Assembly (NCBI GenBank): GCA_946902875.1
Contig: OX336340.1
Coordinates: 23,079,566 to 23,143,565, forward strand
Origin: Nematopogon swammerdamellus
Taxonomy: Eukaryota; Arthropoda; Insecta; Lepidoptera; Adelidae
Direction: 5' to 3'
DNA length: 64,000 nucleotides
The notes under the pieces are model-generated. The model did not search any database, was not told the origin of the DNA, and saw only the letters and a list, made by a program, of their open reading frames with translations. Positions 54,021 through 64,000 of the stretch are shown in pieces (position 1 is the first letter of the stretch; each line of letters opens with the position of its first letter). The position numbers and the translations under genes are program-made.

Positions 54021-56546
54021 ATGTCACAAGTTCCTCATAGTCCGGTGAAGACCCGGAAAGGAGCGACGAAAAAAGAACTCACCGTAGAGCTCATCGCGGC
54101 GAGCGCCGAGTCCGACTTACAACCGGGCACGTCCGCCGCCGCACGGGCGCCCGTCCGCGCCGCTGCCACAGACGTCGCAGCTGCTACGACGAGCGCGGCG
54201 CACCCCGCCCGACCACTACGCGACGACGACACGCCGGTAGCTGACTCGGGATTCGCCGGGGCCACGCCTGGCACGCAGGTTAGTGCCGGGCTCTACGGAC
54301 TGATGCCGCCGCCGCCCAGCGACGTATCGCGTCCGACGACGCGTCGCGACGACGACGGAGCGTCGCGCTTCTCGACCGCATCGAGAAGATCGACGTATCT
54401 GCGTGAGCGCGCTGCGCTGCGTGCGATGCAAGAAGCGCACGCAATTGAGGAAGAAATCGAGCGGCAACGCCGCCGCTTAGAGATCGTCCGACAGAGGGAG
54501 AGGGTCGAGCTGTCCCGTATCGCCGCGGAGGAAGAAGAGGAAATTCGTACTATCCGCTTCGAGACTGCCTCGCAGCGAGACATGGAGGGAAGCCGCCGCG
54601 AAAGTATCCGCAGCTGGCTAGAGGACTCCGCCGCCGCCGCGCGCCGGCACGCCGCCGCCGCCGCCGCCGCCGCGCCGTCCGAACAGCACGCCCGCTCCGA
54701 TCCCGCCCCGCCGACGCGGCCACTGCCGCGCACGCCGAGGGCGGCCCAGTCGTCTCGACAAGATAGAGACGAAATGGCTTCGTCGCGTCCTGACGCCTCG
54801 CCGCACCGCCGATCCATGACACCGGGCCGGCAGTCGCGGAACGAAGCAATGGCAGAGCACACACGAATCATCGTGGATGCGATGTCCCAGTTGCACATCC
54901 GACGAGAAGAGAAATTAGATTACCGCAATGTATGTCGGAATCTACCAACATTCACCGGAACAATGAATGAATGGATGCCGTTCAAACGAGCGTACGATGA
55001 CTCGAAGAAGCAGGGCCGGTTCTCTAAGGAGGAGAACCTGGCGCGCCTGCGTCTGGCTTTGAAAGGTAAAGCGCTAGAGACAGCGAAGTCTCTTCTCGTG
55101 ATGTCGGAGGACCCGGACGAGATAGTGGACGCGTTAGAAGAACGGTTCGCCCATCCCGTCCTAATTGTTAAAGAAGTGGAGAGGGAGGTGGAGGAGTTGC
55201 CGAAGCTGCCGCTGGACTACGCCGAGCAGCTACCCGACTTCGTCGCGAAGGCCCGCAGCTCCATCACGCTATTGGAGAAGCTGCGGGAGCACCACCACCA
55301 TCTACGCTGCGATGTGCATCTGTTAATATTGGAAAAAATGCCCATCACACTCCGCTCATTGTGGACCACGTGGGCAAATATAAATGATGACGGATCAGAG
55401 TCCAAAAATATGACTTTGCTACGTTTCCTTCGCTCGGAGGTGAAAAACGTTCGTAACTATTCTTTGCCTCCGAAGGCCGACCCGAAACCGAAGGAACAAA
55501 AACAAAATATATTTGCGATACAAGAAAGGACCGCGAATAAAGCTCAAAAATCGACATGCACTACGGCGCAAACAGGCCGCGCCACTCCGAGCGAAGGAAA
55601 TAAGTGTCCACTGTGCGCGGACCGACATCCCGTTGCACAGTGTGCACTAATGAAACGCATGTCGATAGACGAGCGATGGAACTGGGCGAAGAAAGAAGGC
55701 GCCTGCTTCTCGTGCTTAAGAAAGCACTTTATTACAGACTGCAAAAATAAAAAGAAATGTGAAGTAAACATGTGCACGCGATATCACAATCGTTTACTGC
55801 ACTACGACAACACAGCTGCAGAAAAGGTGCCATCTACGCCTGTTTCAGTCGGATGTCTCACGCACAGCTATCCGACAGCCGGACCAGGTCGCGGTGCCAT
55901 GCCAGAGCCGCGGCGCCCCTCTTCGCGGACACGACGAACGACTCGACGTCGAGGCCGCGGCCGCAAGAAACGACAAGGCCGCCGACAGCAAATAGACCGG
56001 GCGGATCAGATTCCAATTGGAATCCAACAAGGAGAATCGTTCCGCTCGGAGACGTCGCAGAAACTCGCGCCCGACTTCAAGACCGACGACATCGTTGTCA
56101 TCGGTGACCCCGCCTCGCCTCGTGACGTATGGCCGCGTGGGCGAGTCGTACGCACGCACCCCGCTGACGACGGATGCGTGCGTGTGGTCGTCGAAATCAA
56201 GACGTCGGCCCGTGTCTACAAGCGGGCGGCACGGAACGTAACCGCGCTGCCCGCCGACGAGGCAGCTTACGCCAACAGCTGTCCACGGCCGACGGCGCGC
56301 GCAATGCATGAGAGGGGTACTCGCACCGCGCCTCGAGCCGCCACAACGACAGAGACGCGCGCCGCCGCCGCCCACACTGGCGCGGCGCGCTCGCCCGACG
56401 CAGCTTCAGCCAACAGCCCCGCGTCGAGCGTCACGGCCGAGAGCACGGTGCATGTCGCACGCACCGCAGCTCGGGCCGCTACAGCAACAGAGCTCGCGCC
56501 GACACAGCCGCGGCGCGCTCGCTCGCCGCCGCCGCGTCCGCTATGA
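54021..56546 (+). CDS. BEL/Pao Gag fused to the integrase C-terminal domain
   Basis: 841 codons from the first ATG after the primer site. Residues 1-120 are Ala/Arg/Asp-rich; 125-190 is a charged heptad-like segment, probably coiled coil; 200-275 is low complexity (alanine run 209-218). 298-450 is a DUF1759-type Gag core (FTGTMNEWMPFKRAYDD, then KGKALETAKSL). Two zinc knuckles of the form CX2CX3HX4C follow (Cys529-Cys541, Cys562-Cys574), and then a CTRYHNRLLH motif. In full BEL/Pao proteins the aspartic protease and RT come next. Here, after an Arg-rich junction (about 625-660), the frame goes straight to a DUF5641-like integrase C-terminus (683-747: DIVVIGDPASPRDVWPRGR). The product would package RNA but has no enzyme. 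The deletion keeps the frame, so the fused protein may be made. A TGA ends it at 56544. Confidence 0.9.
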   Translation: MSQVPHSPVKTRKGATKKELTVELIAASAESDLQPGTSAAARAPVRAAATDVAAATTSAAHPARPLRDDDTPVADSGFAGATPGTQVSAGLYGLMPPPPSDVSRPTTRRDDDGASRFSTASRRSTYLRERAALRAMQEAHAIEEEIERQRRRLEIVRQRERVELSRIAAEEEEEIRTIRFETASQRDMEGSRRESIRSWLEDSAAAARRHAAAAAAAAPSEQHARSDPAPPTRPLPRTPRAAQSSRQDRDEMASSRPDASPHRRSMTPGRQSRNEAMAEHTRIIVDAMSQLHIRREEKLDYRNVCRNLPTFTGTMNEWMPFKRAYDDSKKQGRFSKEENLARLRLALKGKALETAKSLLVMSEDPDEIVDALEERFAHPVLIVKEVEREVEELPKLPLDYAEQLPDFVAKARSSITLLEKLREHHHHLRCDVHLLILEKMPITLRSLWTTWANINDDGSESKNMTLLRFLRSEVKNVRNYSLPPKADPKPKEQKQNIFAIQERTANKAQKSTCTTAQTGRATPSEGNKCPLCADRHPVAQCALMKRMSIDERWNWAKKEGACFSCLRKHFITDCKNKKKCEVNMCTRYHNRLLHYDNTAAEKVPSTPVSVGCLTHSYPTAGPGRGAMPEPRRPSSRTRRTTRRRGRGRKKRQGRRQQIDRADQIPIGIQQGESFRSETSQKLAPDFKTDDIVVIGDPASPRDVWPRGRVVRTHPADDGCVRVVVEIKTSARVYKRAARNVTALPADEAAYANSCPRPTARAMHERGTRTAPRAATTTETRAAAAHTGAARSPDAASANSPASSVTAESTVHVARTAARAATATELAPTQPRRARSPPPRPL

Positions 56547-57395
56547 CAGAGCGGGCGCACATCACGGTCAGACGCGGCTTTCGCCAACAGCATCGCGTCG
56601 ACCGTCTCCTCCGAGAGCGCAGTGCACGTCACACGCACCGCGCCTCGGGAACCTACAGCAACAGAGGCAGCTTACGCCAACAGCTGCCTGCGGCCGACGG
56701 CGCGCGCGGAGCACGACACTCGCACCGCGCCTCGAGCCGCAACATCAACAGAGACGCCGCAGCCGCGGACGCCGGACGGCGTCAACCCCGACCTCAAGAT
56801 CGACGATATTGTGATCATCGCTGACCCTGCCTCGCCCCGCAACGTATGGCCGCGTGGGCGAGTCGTGCGCACGCGTCCCGGCGACGACGGGCGCGTGCGT
56901 GTCGTCGAAGTAAAAACATCGACGGGAATCTACAAACGGGCGGCGCGGAATGTTATCGCGCTGCCCGTCGACGCAGCAAGTGACACACAGCCGGTCAGGG
57001 GGCCGGCTGCACCGAACGAGGGGCTGGCAACACACTGTGCCGCCCCTCCTCCGCCGGCGACCGATGCAGCTTTGGACAACAGCCTCGCGTCGGCCGCCGT
57101 CCCCGAGAGCGCGGTGCACGTCACACGCACCGCGCCTCGGGCAATCGCCGCAACGGAGACGCGCGCCGCTGCCGCCAACACTGGCGCGGCGCGCTCGCCA
57201 GACGCAGCTACCGCGCCCGCTAACATAGAGCGGGCGCACGCCGCCGGTGCACGCGCACCTAGCGCAGCCCGGCTCGCCGCCGCCGCCGCCGCACCCGCTA
57301 TCACCGGGCGGGCGCACTCCATCGGTGCATGCGCACTGAGCGCTGCGCCGTACGCCGCGCCGCCCGCCGCCGCAGCAACCGCGCCCGCAGTGTAG
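56547..57395 (+). pseudogene. Duplicated integrase C-terminal tail, in frame after the gag TGA
   Basis: The gag frame stays open after the single TGA (56544-56546) to a TAG at 57395. It encodes degenerate repeats of HVTRTAPRA...ATET and a second DUF5641-like copy (about 56790-56975: DIVIIADPASPRNVWPRGR, YKRAARNVIALP), about 715 bp downstream of the first. Then comes an alanine-rich tail. A tandem duplication of the 3' coding end explains this. Whether the TGA is read through is unknown; otherwise this is untranslated. Confidence 0.7.
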
Positions 57396-57948
57396 TGCGG
57401 GCGCACGCCGCCGGCGCACGCGCACCCCGCGCTGCGCCGCCTCGCCGCCGCCGCCGCTGCCGCCGCCGCAGAGCAACGCGACGCCGGCACGCGCCGGACG
57501 ACGGGACTCCTGATGCCACCGCAACAATAGAGCGCCGCACCGATCGCCGACACTGCAGTCGGCGCACCGCGGCGCGAGCCGACCCAGGCAATGGGTCGGC
57601 ATCTCATCACGGCTTCACCCAGTCAGCCGGGAGGCTGAGCACGGAGCCAGCCGCCAAGTCACGACAGGAGCTACACCGGTCTTCACGTCGGACGCGGGAT
57701 TAGCTAGCAGCCGGACTACATGGGGTCCAGCCAGGCGGCCAACCGCGCCCGGAGGATGGAGCACGGACGACGCCGCACCTGCAGCGGGAAGAGCCAAGCA
57801 GCCGGACGATGTGGAGTCCAGCCAGGCAGCCAACCGGTTCTGCAGGGAGACGGCGCCGTGGTAGCCCGAGCTGTCGTCTGCGACGTGGAGCAGTCGCCCT
57901 TGGGGCGAGACGTCGGCAACTACGGCTGGATGAACGCGAGCGTGTCAT
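57396..57948. other. Internal 3' untranslated part of the BEL element
   Basis: GC-rich, noncoding. It contains an imperfect direct repeat (GGAGTCCAGCCAGGCAGCCA near 57810 and GGGGTCCAGCCAGGCGGCCA near 57721). Confidence 0.6.
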
Positions 57949-57957
57949 GAGAGGGGA
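57949..57957 (+). other. Polypurine tract before the 3' LTR
   Basis: GAGAGGGGA, two bases before the TG of the 3' LTR: the expected primer for plus-strand DNA synthesis. Confidence 0.75.
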
Positions 57958-57959
57958 TC

Positions 57960-60311
57960 TGTTGCCGACAGACCTCAAAAGTGCGGTCTAGCTAGTTAAA
58001 TCGGCATCCAGGTAGTCATATTTAGGTAAAGTGTTGCGAGAGGCTCCTGCCTCTTATGAGTGCCATCCCGCGAGGTGGACAAGTGCGTAGCGCAGTGGAC
58101 TTTGCGCTGCGCACATAGATATAGAACACTTTTACTTAAGATTGATGAATGAATAATGTTTGTAGTTTATAGTTTACACTTTTTTATAATTTTATTATTT
58201 ACAACTTGATAGATACATAGTTTACATTTTTATATTTTACATTGATATTTTTAGTTTTTTTTGGAAACAAGAATTATTGTAAAATCATGATAAAAATGTA
58301 ACTTAAAATCGTGCTATAATGTTGGAATATTATATAGAGTTAAAATCATTATTCATATTGCATAACATGTTGTAATGTAACGGGCGTGGAGGGAGCTTGC
58401 TAACACATTGAATAAACGAATATACAACGCGTAAGTGCGTATGTGTTAGTAAGCAACCTCCACGCCGTGTCCGTTGTCTGGAAAAACCCAGGCAACGGTT
58501 TTGCGCACGGCCCGACTCCGACCGTGGGAAAGTATTGTTTCGCCAAGGCCGGGGCGAGGATTGAGCGACCCTCCCGATCGGACTGTGGCCGTGAAGGAGG
58601 CCGCGAAAATAACTTGGAAAAATGAAAATGTTATGTATGCCAATCGATAGAGCTGAAAATGTAGATTCCAAATATGTAATTATAATAAAATTTGTACGGT
58701 TGGTTTTCGAGAAAAACCGCACGCACGCTCTACGCGGGTGCGGTGATTTTCCCCTGTTTTCCCGACTGGAGGCTCAGTCTCTGATAGACTTGGGACATGT
58801 GGGGTACCACTGGAACCGCCTGGAGGAGACGAACAGAATGGTATACTGTTTGTCATGATAGGAATCCTCCAGGCCCGAGTCTGAGGCCCGATCTCCCATA
58901 ACGTGCTAGCGCGCCACGCCAGTGGCGACGCCTCGCGGGAGACGGGCGGACTCGGCGCGCGGAAAGCGAGACAGAGCACCGCGCGGGTTAGAAAAGTGTT
59001 TTCCGTACCTTGGGTACGGAAAATGATTTTTCACCCACATGTCCAATACCTCTTTGGGACGGGCTCGACTTAGCGCATCTTTTGAGCTACCTTGGGTAGC
59101 TCTAATATTTTTTCTATAGGCGCTAGGTCGGGCGAACACTTAGTATGCAGAGAGGACCTTGGGCCCTCTCTCAGCTAAGCCCGGATAGGGAGGGGTATGG
59201 TTGTATAGGAAAACTATAGTGTTTTTCAGCCCCTATTCGGGCATACCACTCCACAGGACGAGAGTGGTATGGTTTCCTAGCCAGGTCGTTCCAAAGAGAT
59301 TATTCTCTTATTATATCTTATATAATATTATCTTATATCCCGACTAGAGGCTCCCTAAAGTTTATACTTTAGGGAGCCTCTAGTCGGAAACAGTAAGGCT
59401 GAGTGCCATGCCGAATGGCATATATAGATAAAAAAGTAAGCTCTATCGATTGGCCAAATGTGTATATGTATATTTTTGGGAAAAAATAAATATTTAGTCG
59501 GACGGCGCACTCTTGCGTCTCGGTCGGTCGGACGCAGCGACCTCAGGCGGCGTAGAGAGGCGAAAAAGAGAAAGTTTTTTGAGCTTTTAATATAAATATA
59601 GGGCCACCTTGGGTGGACCGGCAGTTCTTCTGCCACACTCGCCTCGTGCGCTACGTTCACTCCGGAGTCGAACTAGCCTCTCGTCAGCCACTGGATTCGT
59701 CGGAGACCTTCGTTCCTTCAGTCGCGCTTTCCACCTTGGGTGGCTAGTGCTTCGGTTGGGGCGGGGCTGCGGCGAAGCTGACTTGAGGTGAGCCGATCTG
59801 TGTCGCCGTGTTAGCCTGCTGCAGACCTGATCCTCGGGATCCTCATCGGGTGACCTCCCACCATGGCGTGGTTGTAGGGCCCCGGTAGAGTTCGGTCTCA
59901 CAGGCGCATAGCTGCCAGTCGGCTCGCGCAGCGTAAGCGAGTCACGCACACGCCGTACGTGCATTTATAGATTTCGCAAGTTGTGACCTCTCTGCCGCCG
60001 CCGTAACGTGCTCTGACCGGCACAGTCGCGGAGTACACCGTCCGGCGCCATTGTACCGTAGACGCGTGTTTTCTTATTCCCGCGTCGCCCGCGCATCCGC
60101 GCCCGTCTATTCCCGCTCTCCTCCGCGGAGCGGACGACACGACTCACGTCGGGTCGCGCGGGTCGCAGAGGTACATATCCCTCGACAGGGGAGGTCGCGA
60201 TCGTATTGGTAGCGGTCGCGATCGTTCCTAAGGACGGTGGGTCATCGCCCAGGAAGCCCGCTCTGAGGGTGCCGCGCACCGCAACTCAGCTCGGCGGGCG
60301 GCTCGGCTTCA
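57960..60311 (+). repeat. 3' LTR (2352 bp)
   Basis: Same sequence as 51688-53977 with one substitution and 62 extra bases around 59300-59365. In that segment, two consecutive hairpins with TTAT loops are present (AAGAGA/TCTCTT at 59294, and a 22-bp perfect stem starting CCGACTAGAGG at 59340). Confidence 0.95.
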
Positions 60312-62444
60312 AAACTTTCAAAGCTCTTTGTAACCGAAAGACAAAAGGCCTAGAAAGTATCTTGCCAGAAACTATTTACCGTTAGAAGCTGACCATCTTA
60401 AAATATTTTTAGGTAAATGTAATCGTATGTGTTATTTCCTATGTACGTGTTTAGGAAATTAAAAGCGGCCAATCAATTAATATGTTGTATTAGGAATGTT
60501 TGATAATTGTAAAATTGTATCATTATAGTATGTAGGTACGTAATAAATAGGTGATGGATGTAGTGGAACTGAATTATTGGAAAAAGCTAATAAACTTTAT
60601 ACTATGTTTATTGGATTATGTGGATAAATGGAAATAAATGTACCATGACCGCCTGGTTAAAGCATTGGGCATATTGAGCGAATTAAAATGATGTAATGTG
60701 ATGAAATGATTGAGTATTTGATATAAAATGTATTTAAGTATAATATGTAAATGAACATAAAGGTCTAACCGCACCATTTATTATTAAATTGAAGTAAGTT
60801 TTAATAGCAATGTTTATGGAGATGTTTTGGAAGTATTTTATTGTAAGTTTTTATGTGATTTATTATTGTTGTATTCAAAATGTAATATGTGTGTTTTGTA
60901 TGTGAAATTGTAAATAAATGGAGCTTCTCATTCAAATTGGAATAAGGCGTGTCCGAAGGTTCGTTTTATATAGGCGGGGGGCAAGGTTATGTAATGGTGA
61001 CATACCGACGAAAGGAACCAATAACATTGACGAAAAGGTAGGCGGGAATGTTGGGTATTATGTAAGAAAAAGGTAACGAACCAATAGGGGCTTATATACA
61101 TGGAATGGTCATGGACCACGCGGAGGGGGTATGCAGTGACAATGTGTACAAGTTATTGAGTTTGGAAGAAACAGTTTGACGGTTAGTCTGCCTTCAGCAC
61201 CCGCGAGAAACAGTGAACTCAGAAAGATAAAGGAAAATATATTGTGTTGAAAATTAAGCTTGGAAGTTGAAGAGAAATAGTGTGCCTTTAGCGTTAAATT
61301 GTCACCTCATAAAGTAAAAGTGATAGGATATAGTGTAGAGTCTTGGAGCCAGTAAAGTAACAGATTGATAGCTGTAGTAAATTGACTATAAATAAACACC
61401 TTGCCCACGCGTTATATACCGCGATCGTCGGACTACGCTGGAGACGGTCCAACATTGAGTGGGGAGCTCGTTTGTGTCGCAAGTCCGTGTTTTTATTTTA
61501 AAAGAACAGTCGCCAGTTAGGACCTTAGGTTCCTTTCAAGCCTACAGGTCGAACAGAGAGAGAAGATTCGCCGATCGTCGCTGAGCGGTACGCGTCACCC
61601 TACGCGCGCACTCGGCTGCTCCGTGTCAGTGCGGCAGTCGGGCGAACGGCGAATCAACGGGACGGCGACGCGGGCGAGCGCGCGACACACGGCGGCGGGG
61701 TGAGGGGTTGAGGACACTTCGCGAGAGCGGGGTCAGTCCGCAGCATCGGAGGTCACGCCCGCCGAAATCGGCGGCGGCGCGTCGGAGCGGCGCGCGCGGC
61801 CGGCGAGTCGCGTACAACGAGGATAGTACCTATCTACTTAAACCTACATATTATGGTCGTTTGGTTGAGCGCGCAAAATCTGTCATGTGTCTCAAACCAA
61901 ACTTTTCAGGAGACAATAAAAAGTTAATAACTTTTTTGTTACACTATTATTTGCATTAGCACATTAGACTTTTTATGAGAATAATTAATCCTTTAAATTA
62001 CAGAAAATGTATAAAAAGATATCAAAATTATTTCAGCACACATGAGAGATTTTTCTTGGCCCTAATTAGCACATGCCAGATTTTACCTTCTTGGCAGGAA
62101 TGAACAATTTATAATTGAAAATACTTGTTTCCATGTTTCAGTGACTTTAATACGCTCATAACAATCAATGTAACTAAATATTATAAAATCAAATAGTAGA
62201 AGTATTTGCAATGAAATGCAAAACATTTCAACGAACACTTTTCAGGCGGTAATGGAACATTTCAGGTCCAGGTTACAGGAGTGTAAAAATAATCAAGGTT
62301 TCCCACTTACATGATGTAATATTTAAAAAATAAAACCCTATTTTATGTACTTTTATTTATGTGCAATAAACGTTTCTTGAAATAAACAGCTGGTTTATGT
62401 TTTTACTAATTTAAAATGTTAAGAGACTATTGGGTCCACCCTGT
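60312..62444. other. No recognised gene; CpG-rich patch at 61550-61830
   Basis: 60312-61000 is AT-rich. A TTATATACATGG box (61089) and an ATAAATAAACACC signal (61388) might belong to an old LTR or promoter. 61550-61830 is strongly CpG-rich with TCAGTGCGGCAGTCGGG, like an arthropod initiator, and a GGGGTGAGGGG that could be a donor site. No protein match. Confidence 0.35.
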
Positions 62445-62590
62445 AGTTCGTGTTTTCCCTCCAGTTCAGTGTAGCCGACATGAAATGAAGGGAAGTACCG
62501 ACATGGCACCTAGCTCACCTGTGTTATGGGCTGACATCACGGATGTTGTAGGTGATGTGGCAAACCGTGTCAGTTTCCATAAAATAAATA
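62445..62590 (+). repeat. SINE family 1 body, 5'-truncated, AAAT tail
   Basis: TCCAGTTCAGTGTAGCCGAC, GTGTTATGGGCTGACATCAC, GGATGTTGTAGGTGATGTGG, CCGTGTCAGTTTCCAT then AAAATAAATAAA. Confidence 0.8.
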
Positions 62591-62844
62591 AAGACATACA
62601 ATGCGCGCGCAGCCTCAGATTAAATCATGCACAGCCCCCATCACTTGCGTGATGCTGATGAACGTTGCCAGGCACAATGCCCCCCTCCCCCTCCACTGAA
62701 GTGCGCCACGTGGTTTCATGAATGGCCGCCAAAGGAATGTCGAACATGACACCACTGTGATGGAATTTCTTAAAAAAACACTTGTGTAAATACTAATCTC
62801 ACATGAATGAACTCCGTCAGCTAAACAAGCAGGCAGGCTTGTCT

Positions 62845-63011
62845 GTCAGCCTCGCTAGCTCAGTGGTGCGGTCGGTCGACTGTTATTATTAAGCACACCT
62901 GGACGCGGTCAGCACTTGGATGGGTGACCGCTCGACCGTTGGAGGCTGACCTTGGTTCGGATTCAACGTAAAACTGTAGCTTCCTTCCCTTCTTAACTTA
63001 CTAGGTGGTAG
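62845..63011 (+). repeat. SINE family 1, head, linker and start of body
   Basis: The head (GTCAGCCTCGCTAGCTCAGT, TTAAGCACACCTGGACGCGG, CAGCACTTGGATGGGTGACC) closes with GGAGGCTGACC, complementary to its own first bases (GTCAGCCTC). The linker AACGTAAAACTGTAGC leads into CTTACTAGGTGGTAG, the first bases of the body, and then stops. Confidence 0.8.
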
Positions 63012-64000
63012 TAATTAATTTGTAGGTAATTTGCTCGCGCGTCTCCAGCGATTGTTTTTTTTCTCGAAACAATACACAAAAACATGAAACAAAAACATTA
63101 TTTCTCTATGGCACAGATTACTTAATAGTTACTTCGTAACAGATAAATCACTCCATAGAAAAAGTTCCATACCTTCGGCTTTAATAGCCTACTGCTTCAC
63201 GTCGCCAATCGCTGCGTGCAAAAATGTACCTAAACGATCGAGTGTAAAGTGCATTATTGCTTTGCAGCTGCGCGCAGTTGCGCAGGCGAGCGTGTAGGTA
63301 TGTTTCGCGCGGGTGACGAATTTTTACTGAAAAAGACCGCCGGCGGCCCGCTGGGCGGTAGGTAGTTAGCGCGCGCTAGTACATAGAGTGCGTGAGGCCT
63401 GTCTATGGTTTTCATTTAATACAAATGTGGATGGCCACGCCCCAATGTTTCGATGTTTCTGTGTCATGTTTCGAAAAAAACATTGGCAGGAGACGCGTGA
63501 GCAAATTTAAAGTGTCATCTGTTGAAGATTTTAATGCTGAGCTTATTTAAAAAATTTGGTTATTTTGAATGATTTGACAGGATGCAAAATAATAGGCTCG
63601 CGTCCTGTCTGAGCTGATAGAACCATTATCTGCAGTGCAGGCCCAATAACATCCTGCACGCAATCAGCATTTTGGTACAAAATTGAAAACGGGTGTGGTA
63701 TGGGTTATATTATAATGTCGCGAAAATTATCCACTCGTTCTTTCATCGTTCGATTTCGTGCTTATTTATTCCAAATGCAAAGCATGCTTCAGGCCTCGGC
63801 TACACGACCGATTGTGTTTATTACCAACCTTAAATAGTTTAGTTGAGACCACCAACTCTTTAAATAGTTTAGTTGAGTTGGGCAATGACGGCCGATTTCT
63901 CTCCAAACCAACTGTTTAGTCGTTGATGTCAACAAGGGCGATTGTTCAGTAGTTAAAAAAAAATTGTGTAAAGGTGTTACTGTAGCTAAATTTGTATAAA
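63012..64000. other. No recognisable gene
   Basis: Mostly AT-rich; TTAAATAGTTTAGTTGAG is repeated at 63831 and 63860. 63230-63380 is CpG-richer. Confidence 0.5.

Larger units (their letters stand above)
51688..60311 (+). mobile_element. Complete non-autonomous BEL/Pao LTR retrotransposon
   Basis: 8.6 kb. Two LTRs (2290 and 2352 bp) start TGTTGCCGAC and end GGCTTCA. AAAC flanks the element (51684-51687 and 60312-60315), a 4-bp target duplication. Internal parts: primer site, gag, a truncated integrase tail in two copies, and a purine tract. Protease, RT, RNase H and the integrase core are absent, so it must rely on enzymes of a related element. By eye the LTRs differ by one substitution (T at 52624, C at 58896) and one 62-bp indel, which implies very recent insertion. 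Confidence 0.95.

Noticed and set aside
56745..57602. A 285-codon minus-strand frame and other overlapping frames at 54.2-57.6 kb
   Set aside because: Shadows of the GC-rich gag/tail coding strand; composition is Arg/Gly/Cys-rich without domains.

Overview
The window looks like intergenic or intronic DNA from an insect, most likely a lepidopteran. I base this on the BEL/Pao retrotransposons, the LINE 3' ends coding for GEAYVQQWT with a GAT-rich tail, several short repeats of a kind common in moth and butterfly genomes, and one recognisable host exon. That exon (5971-6092, minus strand) encodes part of the N-lobe of a TESK / center divider type protein kinase and has good splice sites. The exon that should precede it was not found to its right, so much of the window may be intron of that gene. 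That is inference.

Layout. 1-3090 is the pol 3' part of a BEL/Pao element cut by the window edge, followed by its probable 3' LTR. 4.4-9.3 kb holds a SINE-like repeat, a decayed Tc1/mariner copy, the kinase exon, SINE fragments and a MITE. 9787-14465 is a 4.7-kb fold-back element: perfect 39-bp terminal inverted repeats, and in each arm a tandem array of a ~109-bp unit (13 units left, 16 units right, opposite orientation) around a ~40-bp centre, with no room for a gene. 15-22 kb is a mosaic of LINE 3' ends, SINE copies, MITEs and nested insertions. 22-42 kb is mostly featureless AT-rich DNA with palindromic elements at 29.4 and 37.2 kb, repeat pairs, CpG-rich patches and a minisatellite at 41.2 kb. 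42173-43128 and 45925-46802 are two hAT elements; a 65-bp hAT-like miniature lies at 48301. 48.5-50.9 kb holds copies of a SINE whose head joins a tRNA-like A box to a 5S-rRNA-like segment.

51688-60311 is a complete, very young, non-autonomous BEL/Pao element: two almost identical 2.3-kb LTRs, a 4-bp AAAC target duplication, a tRNA-Tyr primer site, an intact gag, and no protease, RT, RNase H or integrase core. Gag runs directly into the integrase C-terminal domain, which is then duplicated after one in-frame TGA. The LTRs carry a family of hairpins with different stems and a constant CCTTGGG apex, and differ by a 62-bp fold-back insertion. 60.3-64 kb has a CpG-rich patch and two more SINE copies.

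There is no operon or pathway here: apart from the kinase exon, essentially all identifiable content is mobile DNA. The most interesting parts are the fold-back element with independent higher-order repeats in its arms, the structured LTR of the young BEL derivative, and the tRNA/5S chimeric SINE.
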